Made by a program: the position numbers and the translations under genes
NCBI GenBank assembly: GCA_002900995.3
Contig: CM035308.1
Location: 2,914,001-2,978,000 of the forward strand
Reading direction: 5' to 3'
Length of the DNA: 64,000 nucleotides
Source of the DNA: Ganoderma boninense
Lineage: Eukaryota; Basidiomycota; Agaricomycetes; Polyporales; Polyporaceae
In this document: piece by piece, positions 24,212 to 35,496 of the stretch
Layout: every line of letters starts with the position of its first letter
Position numbering within the stretch: position 1 is the first letter of the stretch
Notes under the pieces: generated by a model
Databases searched by the model: none
What the model saw: only the letters and a program-made list of their open reading frames with translations
What the model was told of the DNA's origin: nothing

Positions 24212-27200
24212 ATGACCACCCCCATTCCTAGCCCCCCCGCTGTGCCGTTCCTCGGCCACATCAACACTATAGACAAGGATCTGCCCGTCAGGTCCCTCAA
24301 CCTCCTCGCCCGGCAGTATGGCGAAATATTTCAGCTCAATATCTTTGGTGCGTTCTCTACGTCTGTAAGTGACCACATATAGGGCCTCATTTTGGCTTTC
24401 AGGTCAAAAGAAGCTTTTCGTTAGCTCGTACGAGTTGGTGAACGAGGTCTCCGACGACAAACGCTTCCCCAAGAAGGTCTCCGCCGGTCTCAACGAAGTC
24501 CGCAACGGTACTGGCGACGGTCTCTTCACCGTGAGTCGTACTTATACTCCTGATTGCAGAAAAGGATTAATGTTGAGCGTGTGGCACGGCGTATCGTAGG
24601 CTCGAGTGCCGGAGGAACGCAACTGGGGCATTGCGCGTATGTGCCCATCTGTGTGTGGATGCGATGGCCAAGATCTGATCGCTCTATTCCATATAGATCG
24701 TCTGCTTATGCCGTGCTTTGGCACGACAGCCGTCTACGACATGTTCGACGACATGATGGACATCGTCAACCAGCTCGTCTTGAAATGGGAGCGGTGAGCA
24801 GGTCGGCGCCGGTGCGATCGCTCCATTCTCAAGCGATTCTCCTACAGCTTTGGCCCGCGTGAAAAGATCGATCCGAGCAACGACTTCACACGTCTTACCC
24901 TTGATGCTATCTCCCTGTGCTCAATGTCCTATCGGTGAGCAACTTCTCATTCTTTCCTGACACCTTTCGATAACGCTCATTGCGCTCTGAGTACAGTTTG
25001 AACTCCTTCTATCGGGTACGGATACGCTGACACAACAGTTTCATTTTTGAGAAGCGAAGGGTGCTAATACCATATGCAGGAGGAACCACACCCGTTCGCG
25101 ACGGCCATGGCCGACTTTCTGATCGAGAGCGGACGCCGCTCGTCGCGCCCGTCGCTCATCCAAGCGATGATGAGCGGAGCCAACGCAAAGTATGAAGAAG
25201 ACAAGCGTACCCTCAATGCGCTGGTCGAAGAGAGTGAGTCTTGCTGGATGTATGTGCCTGTTGAGATCTGATGCGAGACTTACCCCGAAAAGTTCTCCAG
25301 GACCACAAGTCGAACCCTCCAGAGAAGACTGACCTGGTACAAGTCATGCTGACAGGGCGCGACAAAGAGACCGGCCTCGGGCTCTCCGACCAGAACATCA
25401 AGTACAATGTGCGTGATAGATATCTCCGGTTCCAACCATAGCCGAACTGACCAGCCCGTCTAGCTGTTGACCTTCCTCATCGCAGGTATGCGCCCTCGGA
25501 CACAGTATATTCGAATGATAACACTTACAAATCCCCTGGACTAGGCCACGAAACGACTTCCGGTTTGCCGATCGTAGTCTCAGGAAAACCTATAGAGCTG
25601 ACAACACTCTAGGCATGCTGACATTCGTCACATACTTCTTGCTCAAGAACCCCGAAGCATACCGCAAACTCCGCGAGGAGGTCGACAGCAAGATCGGCGA
25701 CCGCCCCATGACCGTCCACGATGTTGGTAAGCTTCCGTATTTGCTTGGTAAGCAGGAATTCCTCTGTTTTCAGTGCTCGGGTGATAAATCTCTCGTCGTT
25801 TTCCAGCCGTTATGCGCGAGAGCCTCCGTTTGGGTCCCACCGCGCCTGGGAGGACGGTCGGGGCTGCGGAAGACACGGTCATTGGTGGCGGCAAGTACGC
25901 CGTCGAGAAGGGTACCGGGGTCACCATCAGCACCTACACCATGCACCGAGACCCGAAGGTCTGGGGAGAGGACGTGAGCGGATTTGCCAGTGATTGCGCG
26001 GTCCCGTTCCCATGGCTAATCTGTGCGATGCAGGCCGACCGATACCGCCCTGAGCGCATGCTCGACGGGAAGTTCGAGGCGCTGCCCGTGGGTCGATCTC
26101 CTCCTTTGTTTTTGTATTGGCCGGATACCCGAATGACGTCGTCGCACTCTAGCCAAATGCGTGGCAGCCATTCGGCTTCGGGATGCGCGGTTGCATCGTA
26201 AGTTCCAAAGCTCCGAGCCCGCGTCCGTGCTCCTTGTTGGCCTGCGGCTGAGTCAGACGCCGTCCCACAGGGCCGCCCCTTCGCCTGGCAAGAGGCGCAG
26301 CTCGCGCTCGTCACGATCATGCAGCGCTTCGACCTCGTCATGGTCGACCCCTCGTACGAGCTCGAGCTCAAGCAGACGCTCACGATCAAGCCCCACAACT
26401 TCTTCATCAACGCCATCCCCCGCAAGAACAAGCCCCGCTTGCTCTCGGTCCCCGCGTCGGTCCTCTCGCCCGTCGGTCCAGCGGCTGCTCAGGGGCCGAC
26501 CGCCACAACCGCTGCAGAGGCGTCGAAGTTGCAGCAGATGTACATCCTGTACGGGTCGAACACCGGGAACTCGGAGTCCTTCGCACAGCGCCTGGCCTCG
26601 GATGCCTCCACCCACGGTTCGTAGTGCTTAGCACCCTGCAGCCGACTCTCAGCGGCCATTATAATATGTTGACGCACCCGTCTTGCAGGCTTCCGCGCGT
26701 CGATCGGCACGCTCGACTCCGTGACCGCGAACCTGCCCAAGGACGGCCCCCTCGTGGTCGTGACCGCGTCGTTCGAGGGCCAGCCCGCGGACAACGCGGC
26801 GCACTTCGTGGCGTGGCTCGAGAGCGTCAAGGACGCGCAGGCGTTCGCGGACCTCAAGTTTGCCGTGTTCGGCTGCGGGAACCGCGACTGGGTGAACACG
26901 TACCAGCGCATCCCGCGGCTCGTCGACGACGCGCTCGCGGCGCACGGGGCGACGCGGCTCGCGGAGCGCGGGGAGGGCGACGCGTCGGGCTCGGAGTTCT
27001 TCGAGAGCTTCGATAAGTGGGAGAAGGGCCTGTGGGAGACGCTCCGTGCGGTGCGTTGTATTTGTGCTTGCACTTGGGCGGGTTCCGTGGTGGTGATAGC
27101 GGTCGCTGAACTTGAACTTTCTGTGGTAGGAATATGGCGCGGTGAAAGGCGCGGCGTCGGCGGGGATCGACGTCACGGCTGTCTCGGCTGGGACGGCGCG

Positions 27201-28691
27201 TGCGGAGATCCTCCGCCAGAAGGATACCGCACTGGGCACTGTGGTCGAGAACAGGGTTATTAGTGGACCGAACGCGCCTGCGAAGCGCCATATCGGTGAG
27301 TGTTTCCAGTGCATGCATGCCCTCGGAGTTTCCGTCTCGCTGATAACACGAAAAGAGTTCGACCTGCCGGATAGCATGACTTACAGGGCGGGCGACTACT
27401 TGGCCATGTGCGTACTTTTCCCGACTTCAAGGGTGACGTATGTTTACGCAGGACCACAGATTGCCCATCAACCCCGATCGCGTTGTGCGCAGGGCAATTG
27501 CTCGTTTCGGGCTGTCTATCGAGCAGGAGGTAGGTTGTCATTAGCCAATCGTTGGTAGACTGTCTGGGAATTAATGGATATGGACAGATTGAGATCAACT
27601 CCTCGGTCCCTACTTCCCTACCTGTTGGGAAAGCTATCACCATTCACAACCTCCTGAAAGGTTATGTAGAGCTCCAGCAACCGGCCACCCAACGCGACCT
27701 CGAGACCCTTCTCAAGGCGAAGAACTCGGACGCGTCCACGCAGGCCCTGAAGGGCCTCTCCACCAACTATGCCGAGAAGGTCTTCCAGAAGCGCCTCAGC
27801 GTCCTGGACATCCTCGAGGAGAACAAGGACATCGACCTCCCGCTCTCGACCTTCCTCCAGATGCTCCCGTCCATGCGCATCCGCCAGTACTCGATCTCGT
27901 CCTCCCCGCTCTGGAACGCGCAGCGCGTCTCGCTGACGGTCAGCATCGTCGACGCGCCCGCGCTCTCCGGGCGCGCCGAGCCCTTCCTCGGCGTCGCGTC
28001 CACGTTCCTCGCGGGGCTCCAGAAGGGCGACAGGGTGCAGCTCGCGGTGCGCGCGTCGCACGCGCACTTCCACCCGCCCACGGACCCGACGGTCCCGCTC
28101 GTCATGGTCGCCGCGGGCTCCGGGCTCGCGCCGATGCGCGGGTTCCTGCAGGAGCGCGCGATGCAGAAGCGCGCGGGGCGCGCGGTCGCGAGGAACCTGC
28201 TGTTCTTCGGGTGCAGGAACCCGAGCGAGGACTTCCTCTATGGGGACTCGGACCTGAAGGAGTGGGCGGAGCTCGGGGTCGTCGACGTGCGTCCGGCGTT
28301 CTCGAGGTGCGCGGGGGACTCGGAGGAGTGCCGCTATGTGCAGGAGTGAGTGGCTGCTTTGCTTTCGTTGCGCGGTTTGCCGTTGTTGTCGCAGCGGGTT
28401 CCTAACGTTGCTTGTGGCAGTCGGATTTGGCACGACAGGGAGGAGGTCCAGGCGGCGTTCAAGCAGGGGGGCAAGGTGAGGATATCAATCCCGGATCCAG
28501 AGTCTGGTGCGCTGCTGACACGCGGTGGTCTGCCCCAGATATACGTGTGTGGAGCGGGAAGGATCGCCGCCGGGGTGAAGCAGACGATCGTCACGTTCAT
28601 CAAGCAGCAGAACGACGTCGACGAGGCGGGCGCTGTGAAGATCTTCGACAAGATCATGAACGACCGCTACGCTACGGACATCTTCGACTGA
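24212..28691 (+). CDS. Self-sufficient cytochrome P450/NADPH-P450 reductase fusion (CYP505 type), 1058 aa
   Basis: A P450 fused to its own diflavin reductase; known members hydroxylate fatty acids near the omega end. Twenty-two exons sum to 3177 nt with no frame break: 24212-24347, 24403-24530, 24600-24636, 24697-24793, 24848-24934, 24997-25015, 25080-25233, 25293-25408, 25464-25485, 25545-25562, 25613-25747, 25807-25973, 26034-26087, 26153-26197, 26271-26616, 26689-27050, 27130-27295, 27356-27407, 27460-27529, 27588-28345, 28421-28475 and 28539-28691. The P450 part has AGHETTSG (helix I), ESLR, RYRPERM and FGFGMRGCIGRP with the Cys ligand. The flavodoxin part starts MYILYGSNTGNSESFAQ. The FAD part has TYRAGDYLA and RQYSISSSP, and the NADPH part AAGSGLAPMRGFLQER and IYVCG. 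There is no N-terminal membrane anchor, as usual for this class. The intron 28476-28538 could also be read through in frame. Confidence 0.96.
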
Positions 28692-29396
28692 GGGCGCCTT
28701 GCACCGAAGGGCGCGATCCTGATCGAAGCTCACATGGACCGACCTTCTCGCAGCAATGCAAATGCTAGGCTGAGGTGTACGATATGGGTATCAGCATCTT
28801 CAAATGGAGACTTCTGGGTATGAATTGTCTTGAGACATACCATTCATCGCGACGAACATGTTTCACTGAGGTCGTCAAGGATTAGGCCCCATCGGTACCT
28901 CGTGGCTGCTTGCGAGGCGGAAGGCACTCGTCTCCGCTACTCAGGCCTCAGGCCGCGGACGGGGTGGGCCGCGTGTAGGGCCCTTGGTGTGATGTTCTCG
29001 CTCGTTTTGTCTCCGTGAGACGTTCTGCTGTCCGAGCGCGGCATGTCCCGCTAGTCGATGGCTCTTCCGTCCTTCAAGTTTGGACCGTTTGGGGTATGTG
29101 TGGATGGCCGTTACGGGTCACGTCGCTTCCGGAGAATGTTCGCAGTCACGATGTGGTAGGGTCTGGGCCTGGGACACGTCGGACGAGTCCGTTTACCTCG
29201 GCCGTCCGATAAACTCTGCGGTGAACGGGCCCCGTCTTGGCAAGAGGGCTTCCCGCCAGTGTGTGCGATGGGTCCGAATATGTCGCCTGAGAATGCGGCC
29301 GTGCTGTCAGAATATAAGGAATCGCACAGAGCCGGTTTCAGACAGTCCTCACTCAGGCTCTCTACTCATCCTTCGTTCTCTAGCGCACCTTGAAAC
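28692..29396. other. Intergenic region
   Basis: 700 bp between two plus-strand genes. Only the core promoter of the Cys-rich gene was recognised. Confidence 0.5.
29313..29319 (+). promoter_or_regulatory. TATA box of the cysteine-rich repeat gene
   Basis: TATAAGG lies 84 bp before ATG 29397. The spacing favours that ATG over the one at 29533. Confidence 0.5.
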
Positions 29397-30582
29397 ATGG
29401 CGTACGTCTATTCCACCTTGAGTACCCCGCTCTTCATCAATCCTCGCTAATGAAACATATGCAGTGCTATCATATCCAATATCATAAGCAAGTCGCCCAT
29501 TTCCTCGCGCGCCCCTTGAACGGAAGGAACTAATGCACAGAACCTCGACGCGTGTGTTCGCGTACGAACATTTAGAGGTGCTCCTGGACCTGCTCAAGTT
29601 GGTCGCTTACTTCCTTCTCGCCTACGTGAAAGTCCTCTCATGCCTCCTCTTCGGCTCAAGCTCGAGCTCGTGCCAGACCACCGGCACGTGGCCCTGCAAG
29701 GACTGCGGCCTCTGCAAGAACTGCTGCTCGCAGTGCGGCTCCTGCACCGAGTGCTGCACCGACGGTACCGGGTGAGTGTTCCATCGTGTTTTGTCTTTGG
29801 TCAGAGACGACGAACACCGACGCGTATCGCGTGCGCGCTTGAAGGTCGGGCACGATCCGGATGTCCGGGAGCAGCGGCGGGGGGTGCGGCTCGCCGCCGC
29901 CGTCGTGCTGCGAGGAGTGCTGTGCGAACTGCCCGTGCGCGCTCTGCAGGGAGTGTTGTTCGGGCTGCTGCCCGAGCTGCTACTGCACGGCGTGCACCCA
30001 CTGCTGCGCGAACTGCGGCATCTGCAAGAGCTGTTGCGAGAACACGCCGTGCTGCGGGTGAGTCTGCGTCCCGCGGTTGTTGTTGTGGTGGTGGTGGTGG
30101 TTGTCGGAGGTAGCTCGCGAAGACAATGAACTGACCGTGCCCGTGAATACGAACACAGGAATAGCTTGGTGTTTACGAACCTGCTCTCGTGCGGTAACGG
30201 TGGCTCGACCTCAGGCTCGGACCCGACCCCGACCCCCGACCCGGACCCGACACCCACTCCGACCCCGGGCAGCGGCTGCTGCGCGGGCTCTTGCACCAAC
30301 TCGTGCGGGAACTGCTTGGAGTGCTGCTCGAATTGCGGGTCGTGCGAGGAGTGTTGCTCGGACTGCGGGCCTTGCAAGGACAGCTGCAGTACTTGCGGCA
30401 TGCCGAGCGGATGCGGCGGGTGAGTGTCTCGTCAAGCAGCGTTTATCACCATCGAGGAAGTACGAGACTCACTACATTCACTCAGGAGCGGCGGCAGTGG
30501 CACGTGTGGCGGCGACAGCGGCATGTGTGGTAGTGGTAGCGGAAGCATGTGTGGGTCGTTGAAGAAGACGAAGACGGACTGA
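29397..30582 (+). CDS. Cysteine-rich repeat protein (about 20% Cys) with xxCGxCxxCC repeats, 268 aa
   Basis: Six exons: 29397-29401, 29465-29491, 29541-29771, 29872-30057, 30159-30419 and 30486-30582. The 5-nt first exon (ATG GC) and 27-nt second exon are inferred from phase, a CTAAT branch site at 29530-29534 and the TATA box. ATG 29533 is an alternative start in the same frame. The N-terminus (about residues 20-48) is helical and hydrophobic: VLLDLLKLVAYFLLAYVKVL. After a Ser run come about 54 Cys, mostly in ten-residue units such as KDCGLCKNCC, SQCGSCTECC, ANCGICKSCC and SNCGSCEECC. A Pro/Thr/Asp linker (DPTPTPDPDPTPTPTP) separates the last block. The tail is Gly/Ser-rich and ends KKTKTD. 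There is no secretion signal. The pattern suggests metal binding or a disulfide-rich, membrane-associated scaffold. I recognise no named family. Confidence 0.85.
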
Positions 30583-32355
30583 GGGCCTCCGACTCTGGAG
30601 TTTGGATGGCGTTCTGACGACGCTTCTTGGTAGGGAACGGTGATACGGACAATTCGGGTTGGTTCTTGTGGTGCTTCTTGGTTATGTATTCATGATGCTT
30701 GAGGCGTCGTATACCCTTCATGATACCAACGACATCACGAGCATATGCACATAAGGTTGTCGAGGCAGCCCATGGGGAATATAGGCGGAGGGCGTACTAG
30801 CACAGGCAAGGGTGGCAGTCACCAGTGAGAACGATCCTCGAGAAAGTGCTCGTTGGAGACGGGTAGGCCAAGTCACCACCCGAGGCATCCAATCTACGTT
30901 GCGGGTGCACGTAACGTAGCGATTGAAGCTATGTTCCAACGATGCAGCTCTAACCTCCCCAAGTGGATTCTGGCGAATCATGAGAGAGCCTCAACGAGAG
31001 ATGATTTCAGGTGATTTTTTGACAGCCTTCGGAGGGCCATAGCGGGGAGAAATGATGACAGACGGAAAACCGAGGGAGCAAGGGTTGGCAGTGTCAAGAG
31101 CAAGCAAAAGGTGGGCGGTTACGGCCCCGAGCATTGACTGGAAGAGCCCGGGTTGCTCCCGGTTGCCGCCGTGGCGTCTATATTACCTCTTATGGGCTTA
31201 CCACGTGGCTCTGGCACAGTCTACCACCGAGATTGGGAGCGCGAGACGTGGCTCTTCCCGCCAGCTTCATCGGCGTCAAAGACGTTGATTCCGCACTTTT
31301 GCCTCTTTCAACCTCTTATTCTCACCGAAAGGCCTCACAAACGCCAACTCTTAGGAGAGCGTCCACGGGTTCTGCGTGAAGGTGCTGGAGAAGGCGTATG
31401 GTCGTCGACGTTCAACCTGACGAACACGGGTGACTTCACGAGCAAGTCTGGAACGTGATGCGATCAGGTAAGTGGCGCATTGTTTTTGTTGCCGTTGCTG
31501 TGCTTGAGCGACTCCGGGGACGGGCCATGGCGGGATTCGAGGTGAGATAGATCGCGACGCTGACGCATTGATGTGGTGTGTTCTGGCAGCTGTATATCTG
31601 TTATCCGAAGGTCGGCCTGGGAATGAAGGGGATAGAGGCGATCATGACGATGCTCCAGAAGCCGAAGTAAGGGCGGACTTGTATGCATGGCCATATCCAC
31701 GACGGGCGGTCGCGTAGTAATCGCGACTTACGTCCATGCCAGTCCAACCAAGTTGCGCCGTGGCCTCTTGAAAGGTTTTCCATGGCTGCACTATCGGCTT
31801 GCCTCGTGAGCCTGACATGCCCTGACGGGCCGATTTAGTTGCTAGTTATATCAACCGTGCTCACCGAGCTAGCACCAGAACTTCCTTGATCCCAGCAGGT
31901 CCTCGTCATGATGGTCGTCCTCGGGAGACGCTGCAGCCGATGAAGACATGTGTCTCCCCAGCACAACTTCGTTTTTCGTCATTAATGGAGAGCAATCTGT
32001 GTAGGGCATGAAAACATGAGTATGAATGAATGAACCATCCGTCGGGGTGAAAACTCCGCTGTTCCTGGGGGTTTCTGGGCGTGAGAGCGTCGCCGAGGTC
32101 AGCGGATCAGGCTATGCAGGTGGTTTCTGCCAATATTCAAATATTCGCGCGCGGGCTGTAGACCGTGGTTCTTGTGATGTTGCTGACTGAGCTGGACCCA
32201 TAATGAAGCCATGCCGAAGCGACTCGTATGCTCATCCCGTATGCTTCCAGCCTGGCCTCTTCTTCCGATCGCGGTATAAGTCTGCGAACGCATCTGCCAG
32301 TACGCTCATCCGTCGCACTGTATCGATCTTCACTGTCTATTGACTAACCACGTCC
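30583..32355. other. Intergenic region
   Basis: 1.8 kb between two plus-strand genes. Scattered short frames occur, including a hydrophobic one on the minus strand at 31783-31601, but none has splice support or a motif. Confidence 0.5.
32275..32280 (+). promoter_or_regulatory. TATA-like box of the FAD monooxygenase gene
   Basis: TATAAG lies 76 bp before the ATG at 32356. Confidence 0.5.
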
Positions 32356-34160
32356 ATGTCTCAGGCTTCCCAGAAAGACTTCAAGGTCAGCGTCATTGGC
32401 GGTGGCGTGTGCGGCCTGGCCTGTGCTATCGCACTTCAGAAGGCTGGCATAACTGTCGACCTATTCGAAGCCACGGTAGGTCTATTCAGGTCTTTGAAGA
32501 TGTTATCTGACCTCCATGGACACTGATAGGCGGCCTTCGGAGAAGTCGGTGCTAGCATTGGACTCGGTATGTTTCTCGACGCGACCTGACGTCCTTGGTA
32601 CTAAGAAGGCGTCGTTGCGACAGGGCCGAACGCGGTGCGGGCCCTCAAAGGGCTCGGTCTTGTCGACGCGGTGCTTGCGAAGTTGTCCCCTGGCGACTAC
32701 AGCTCCAAAGGCATACTCATGTACTCCGGCCTCGGGAACCATGAGTTGATCTACGACGTACGTGTCTCCCTGTGCCCTCCCAACTCCCCCCCGACTCATG
32801 TTGAACCTTGTCGTGTCCAGTTTCAGGCAGCGCCAGAGGATGCCTCTATCAGCATGCACAGGTACATTCAAAAATCCACCACGGCCCTCCAGGCTTCGTT
32901 AACCGCATGCAATTTTACAGGGCCGCCTTCCTCGACGCGCTCGTCGGCCTCGTCGACCCCGCCAGCACGCACTTCAGCAAGCGCTGCACCTCCATCTCCG
33001 AGTCCTCCAGCACCCCCGGCCGCCTCGTCGTCAGCTTCGCAGATGGGACCTCGCACGAGACGGACGTCGTGATCGGCGCGGACGGGCTCAAGAGCGTCGT
33101 GCGCGACTTCGTCGTCGCGAAAGACCCGCCCGGCACGGCCGTCGCGTTCAGCAACACTGGCCATCTACCGCGGGCTCATCCCCGCCGCGCAGCTCCAGGC
33201 GGCGGGGTTCAGCACCACGCTGGGCCACCGCCCGGCGTGCTTCCTCGGGCCTAGCAAGGTGGGCACTCGACTCTCGACGAGAACCCGGTTCTGGACCTCC
33301 CGCTGAGCCTCTTGGCCTTTCGCAGCATGTCATTGTCGTGCCCATCAAGGGCGGCCAGCTAGTACGTACTCCTTCACGCCGAGTCACGACCGCCTCTTAC
33401 ACGTACTTTTACCTGGGCAGATCAACGTCGCGGCCTCGGTCGCCCGATACGACGTCCCCATCGGGTCCGCCAGCCTCGAGGCCTCGACGAGCGAGATCCA
33501 GAAGGACTTCGAGGGCTGGGGCCCCGACGTCGCCGCGCTCCTCCGCTGCATGCCCGCGAAGACGGGCCGCTGGTCCATCCACGTCGTGCACCCCGAGCTC
33601 GCGGCCTTTAGCAGGGGCACGTCGCCATCCTCGGCGATGCGGTGCGTTTTTATTTATTTTTCTTTCGTCGCTGTATGCGCGGCGAGTGGCAGGGATAGGG
33701 AAGGACGAACTGATTTCAATTTCCTTGGAAGGCACACGCAATGCTGCCCCACCTCGGCGCGGGCGCGGGGACGGGCATCGAGGACGTGCTCCTGCTCGTG
33801 CGCCTCTTGGCCCGCCCCGAGACCCAGCTCAGCAACCTCACTGTACGTCTCCCCTGCCCCCTTTCCTTTCTTTCCTCCGTCTTCATTTTTCTGACATTCA
33901 CGTCTTTGCGCTTGGATGTGCGTTGCGTTTCAGGCCGTACTCGAGGCGTACTCGGCGATCCGCCGCCCGCGCTCCAAGCAGGTGTGGGACGCGAGCCAGA
34001 AGGCGGGCGCGGCGTTCGACCACCAGGGACCGCACGGCACGACGTCCGAGGGGCTGCTGGAGGACCTGCAGGGCATGTGGGACCCCGTCTGGGGTACGAC
34101 CTGGACGCTGAGTTCGCTGCTGCGGTGACCCTGCTCGAGGTGTCCAAGGGTGTTGTGTAA
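32356..34160 (+). CDS. FAD-dependent monooxygenase (salicylate hydroxylase-like), three one-base frameshifts
   Basis: Group A flavoprotein hydroxylase, probably acting on an aromatic compound. Nine exons: 32356-32475, 32530-32566, 32624-32757, 32821-32861, 32921-33258, 33326-33361, 33421-33641, 33732-33842 and 33934-34160. The FAD dinucleotide fold is VIGGGVCGLACAIALQKAG, the DG motif is VVIGADGLKSVVR, and the GD motif is VAILGDAAHAMLPHLGAG. Three indels interrupt it: an extra G at 33160-33161 (SNT then AIYRGLIPAAQL), a lost G in the run 33614-33617 (RG then HVAILGDA), and a lost G at 34091-34094 (VW then GYDLDAEF). With these corrected the length is 421 aa, typical for the family. Downstream on the same strand is a GST. 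Confidence 0.9.
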
Positions 34161-35496
34161 CGTGTAATATGTAGAGGAGCGACCAAGTCCAGTCCGGATT
34201 ATTTATAAGAGTAGTTCTTGCGTTTATGTTCGCAAACCTCTAGCAGCCTTTGCGGCTGCATGTGTATGCGTGGCTACAACTACTTCTTGTATTTTATTGC
34301 TACCAAAGAGAATTTTGTGTGCACGGCCGTTCCGAGCTGATGCGTGCAGGAGTGTTATGGATTGCCTCCAGGCGAGGAAACTTATTGGATAAGTATATAC
34401 GGGACGTGCCTTGAACGGAGGCATAACTGTGAACGCTCAACATGAACGCGCCGACCGGGATGCATCATGCATTTACGCTTCATCGCTGGCAACTACAAAT
34501 TCTGAGACACCGGCATTGAATCAGAGTCATGTTCAACCGTTCCGAGCGAGTCACAGCGCTAGCGGGCCCAGGGTAGTATCCCGGTCGGAAGGTGGCCAAA
34601 GGTCTACTAAATTGGATTCAACAGGGGTCCTGAGTCAGCGGTTAGAGGAGAACAATTTAGCGGGATCGTCAGGGCATCTTTTGATAACCATTTCGAGTCG
34701 GCTGCTCCCAAGGTCTACTTCCGTACCTCTGCTTCCGGTCCACCGTTTGAAATTGATTACAGAGGACAAATCACGATGACGCGTGCCCACGATGGCCACG
34801 GCCAAACCAAGGAGGGCACCGCAAAAATCATCACACACTCGTTTCTTGTCGGCTCTTCCACCAAATGCCATGCTGTACCTGTACGCGCTGTGGAAATTGA
34901 AGTGTATTGTTCTCGTTCTCGAAGGTGCAGTTTCCGTCGGTTAACCATCATGGCGCCCACGTTGACGCACGCATCCTACAAGGACTACTTAGCATTTCGA
35001 CCGCCGAAATGGATTGCCGTCCTCATTTCCCCTTTTCGCTTATCGTGCGTGACAACTGCATTCTCCTCCTACCACCTGTTCCTGCACAACGTCAGTATCC
35101 TGATTCAAGCAAGGCGACATATATGAGCTGAGTTCAACTTCGCCGTCTGCCAGTGCTACGCCGCCGGTAGCGGACCCCGGCCAGTTCGCCAACGCGTGAG
35201 ATTGGCAACGGCGGTGATGATCGCCCGTGTCAACAGCAAGGCACCAAGGTCCACAGCAAGATTACACCAGCCGAAAGCAGTGCGCCGAGGGGACTTGTCA
35301 CCAGTGGCACCTAGACCGCCGGCGCCACATAGATGAGTCTTTTGGATTATACTAAACCACATTATCGGCTGCGCTTCACTAATCTCATCTCCATCGGCAT
35401 CCAGTATAAAGCCTGCGACATCCGGTTGAAGCCCACCTTCAACCCAACTCAACAGCCAACGTCGCGGCCCCTCACAACAGCTTGGAGCAAACAACC
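34161..35496. other. Intergenic region
   Basis: 1.3 kb between the FAD monooxygenase and the GST. No gene is supported; it ends in the GST promoter. Confidence 0.5.
35405..35410 (+). promoter_or_regulatory. TATA box of the GST gene
   Basis: TATAAA lies 87 bp before ATG 35497. Confidence 0.65.

Noticed and set aside
27618..28433. A 271-aa minus-strand frame opposite the reductase part of the CYP505-type gene.
   Set aside because: It is an antisense shadow of high-GC third positions, with Arg/Glu/Ala-rich low-information sequence and no start context.
30080..30110. A GTGGTGGTGG simple repeat that might be a regulatory tract.
   Set aside because: It is a short simple repeat within an intron of the Cys-rich gene. 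Nothing suggests function.
29622..30401. A 259-aa minus-strand frame opposite the Cys-rich gene.
   Set aside because: Its Ser/Gln/Pro bias mirrors the Cys codons of the plus strand, and the plus-strand gene has consistent splicing while this frame has none.
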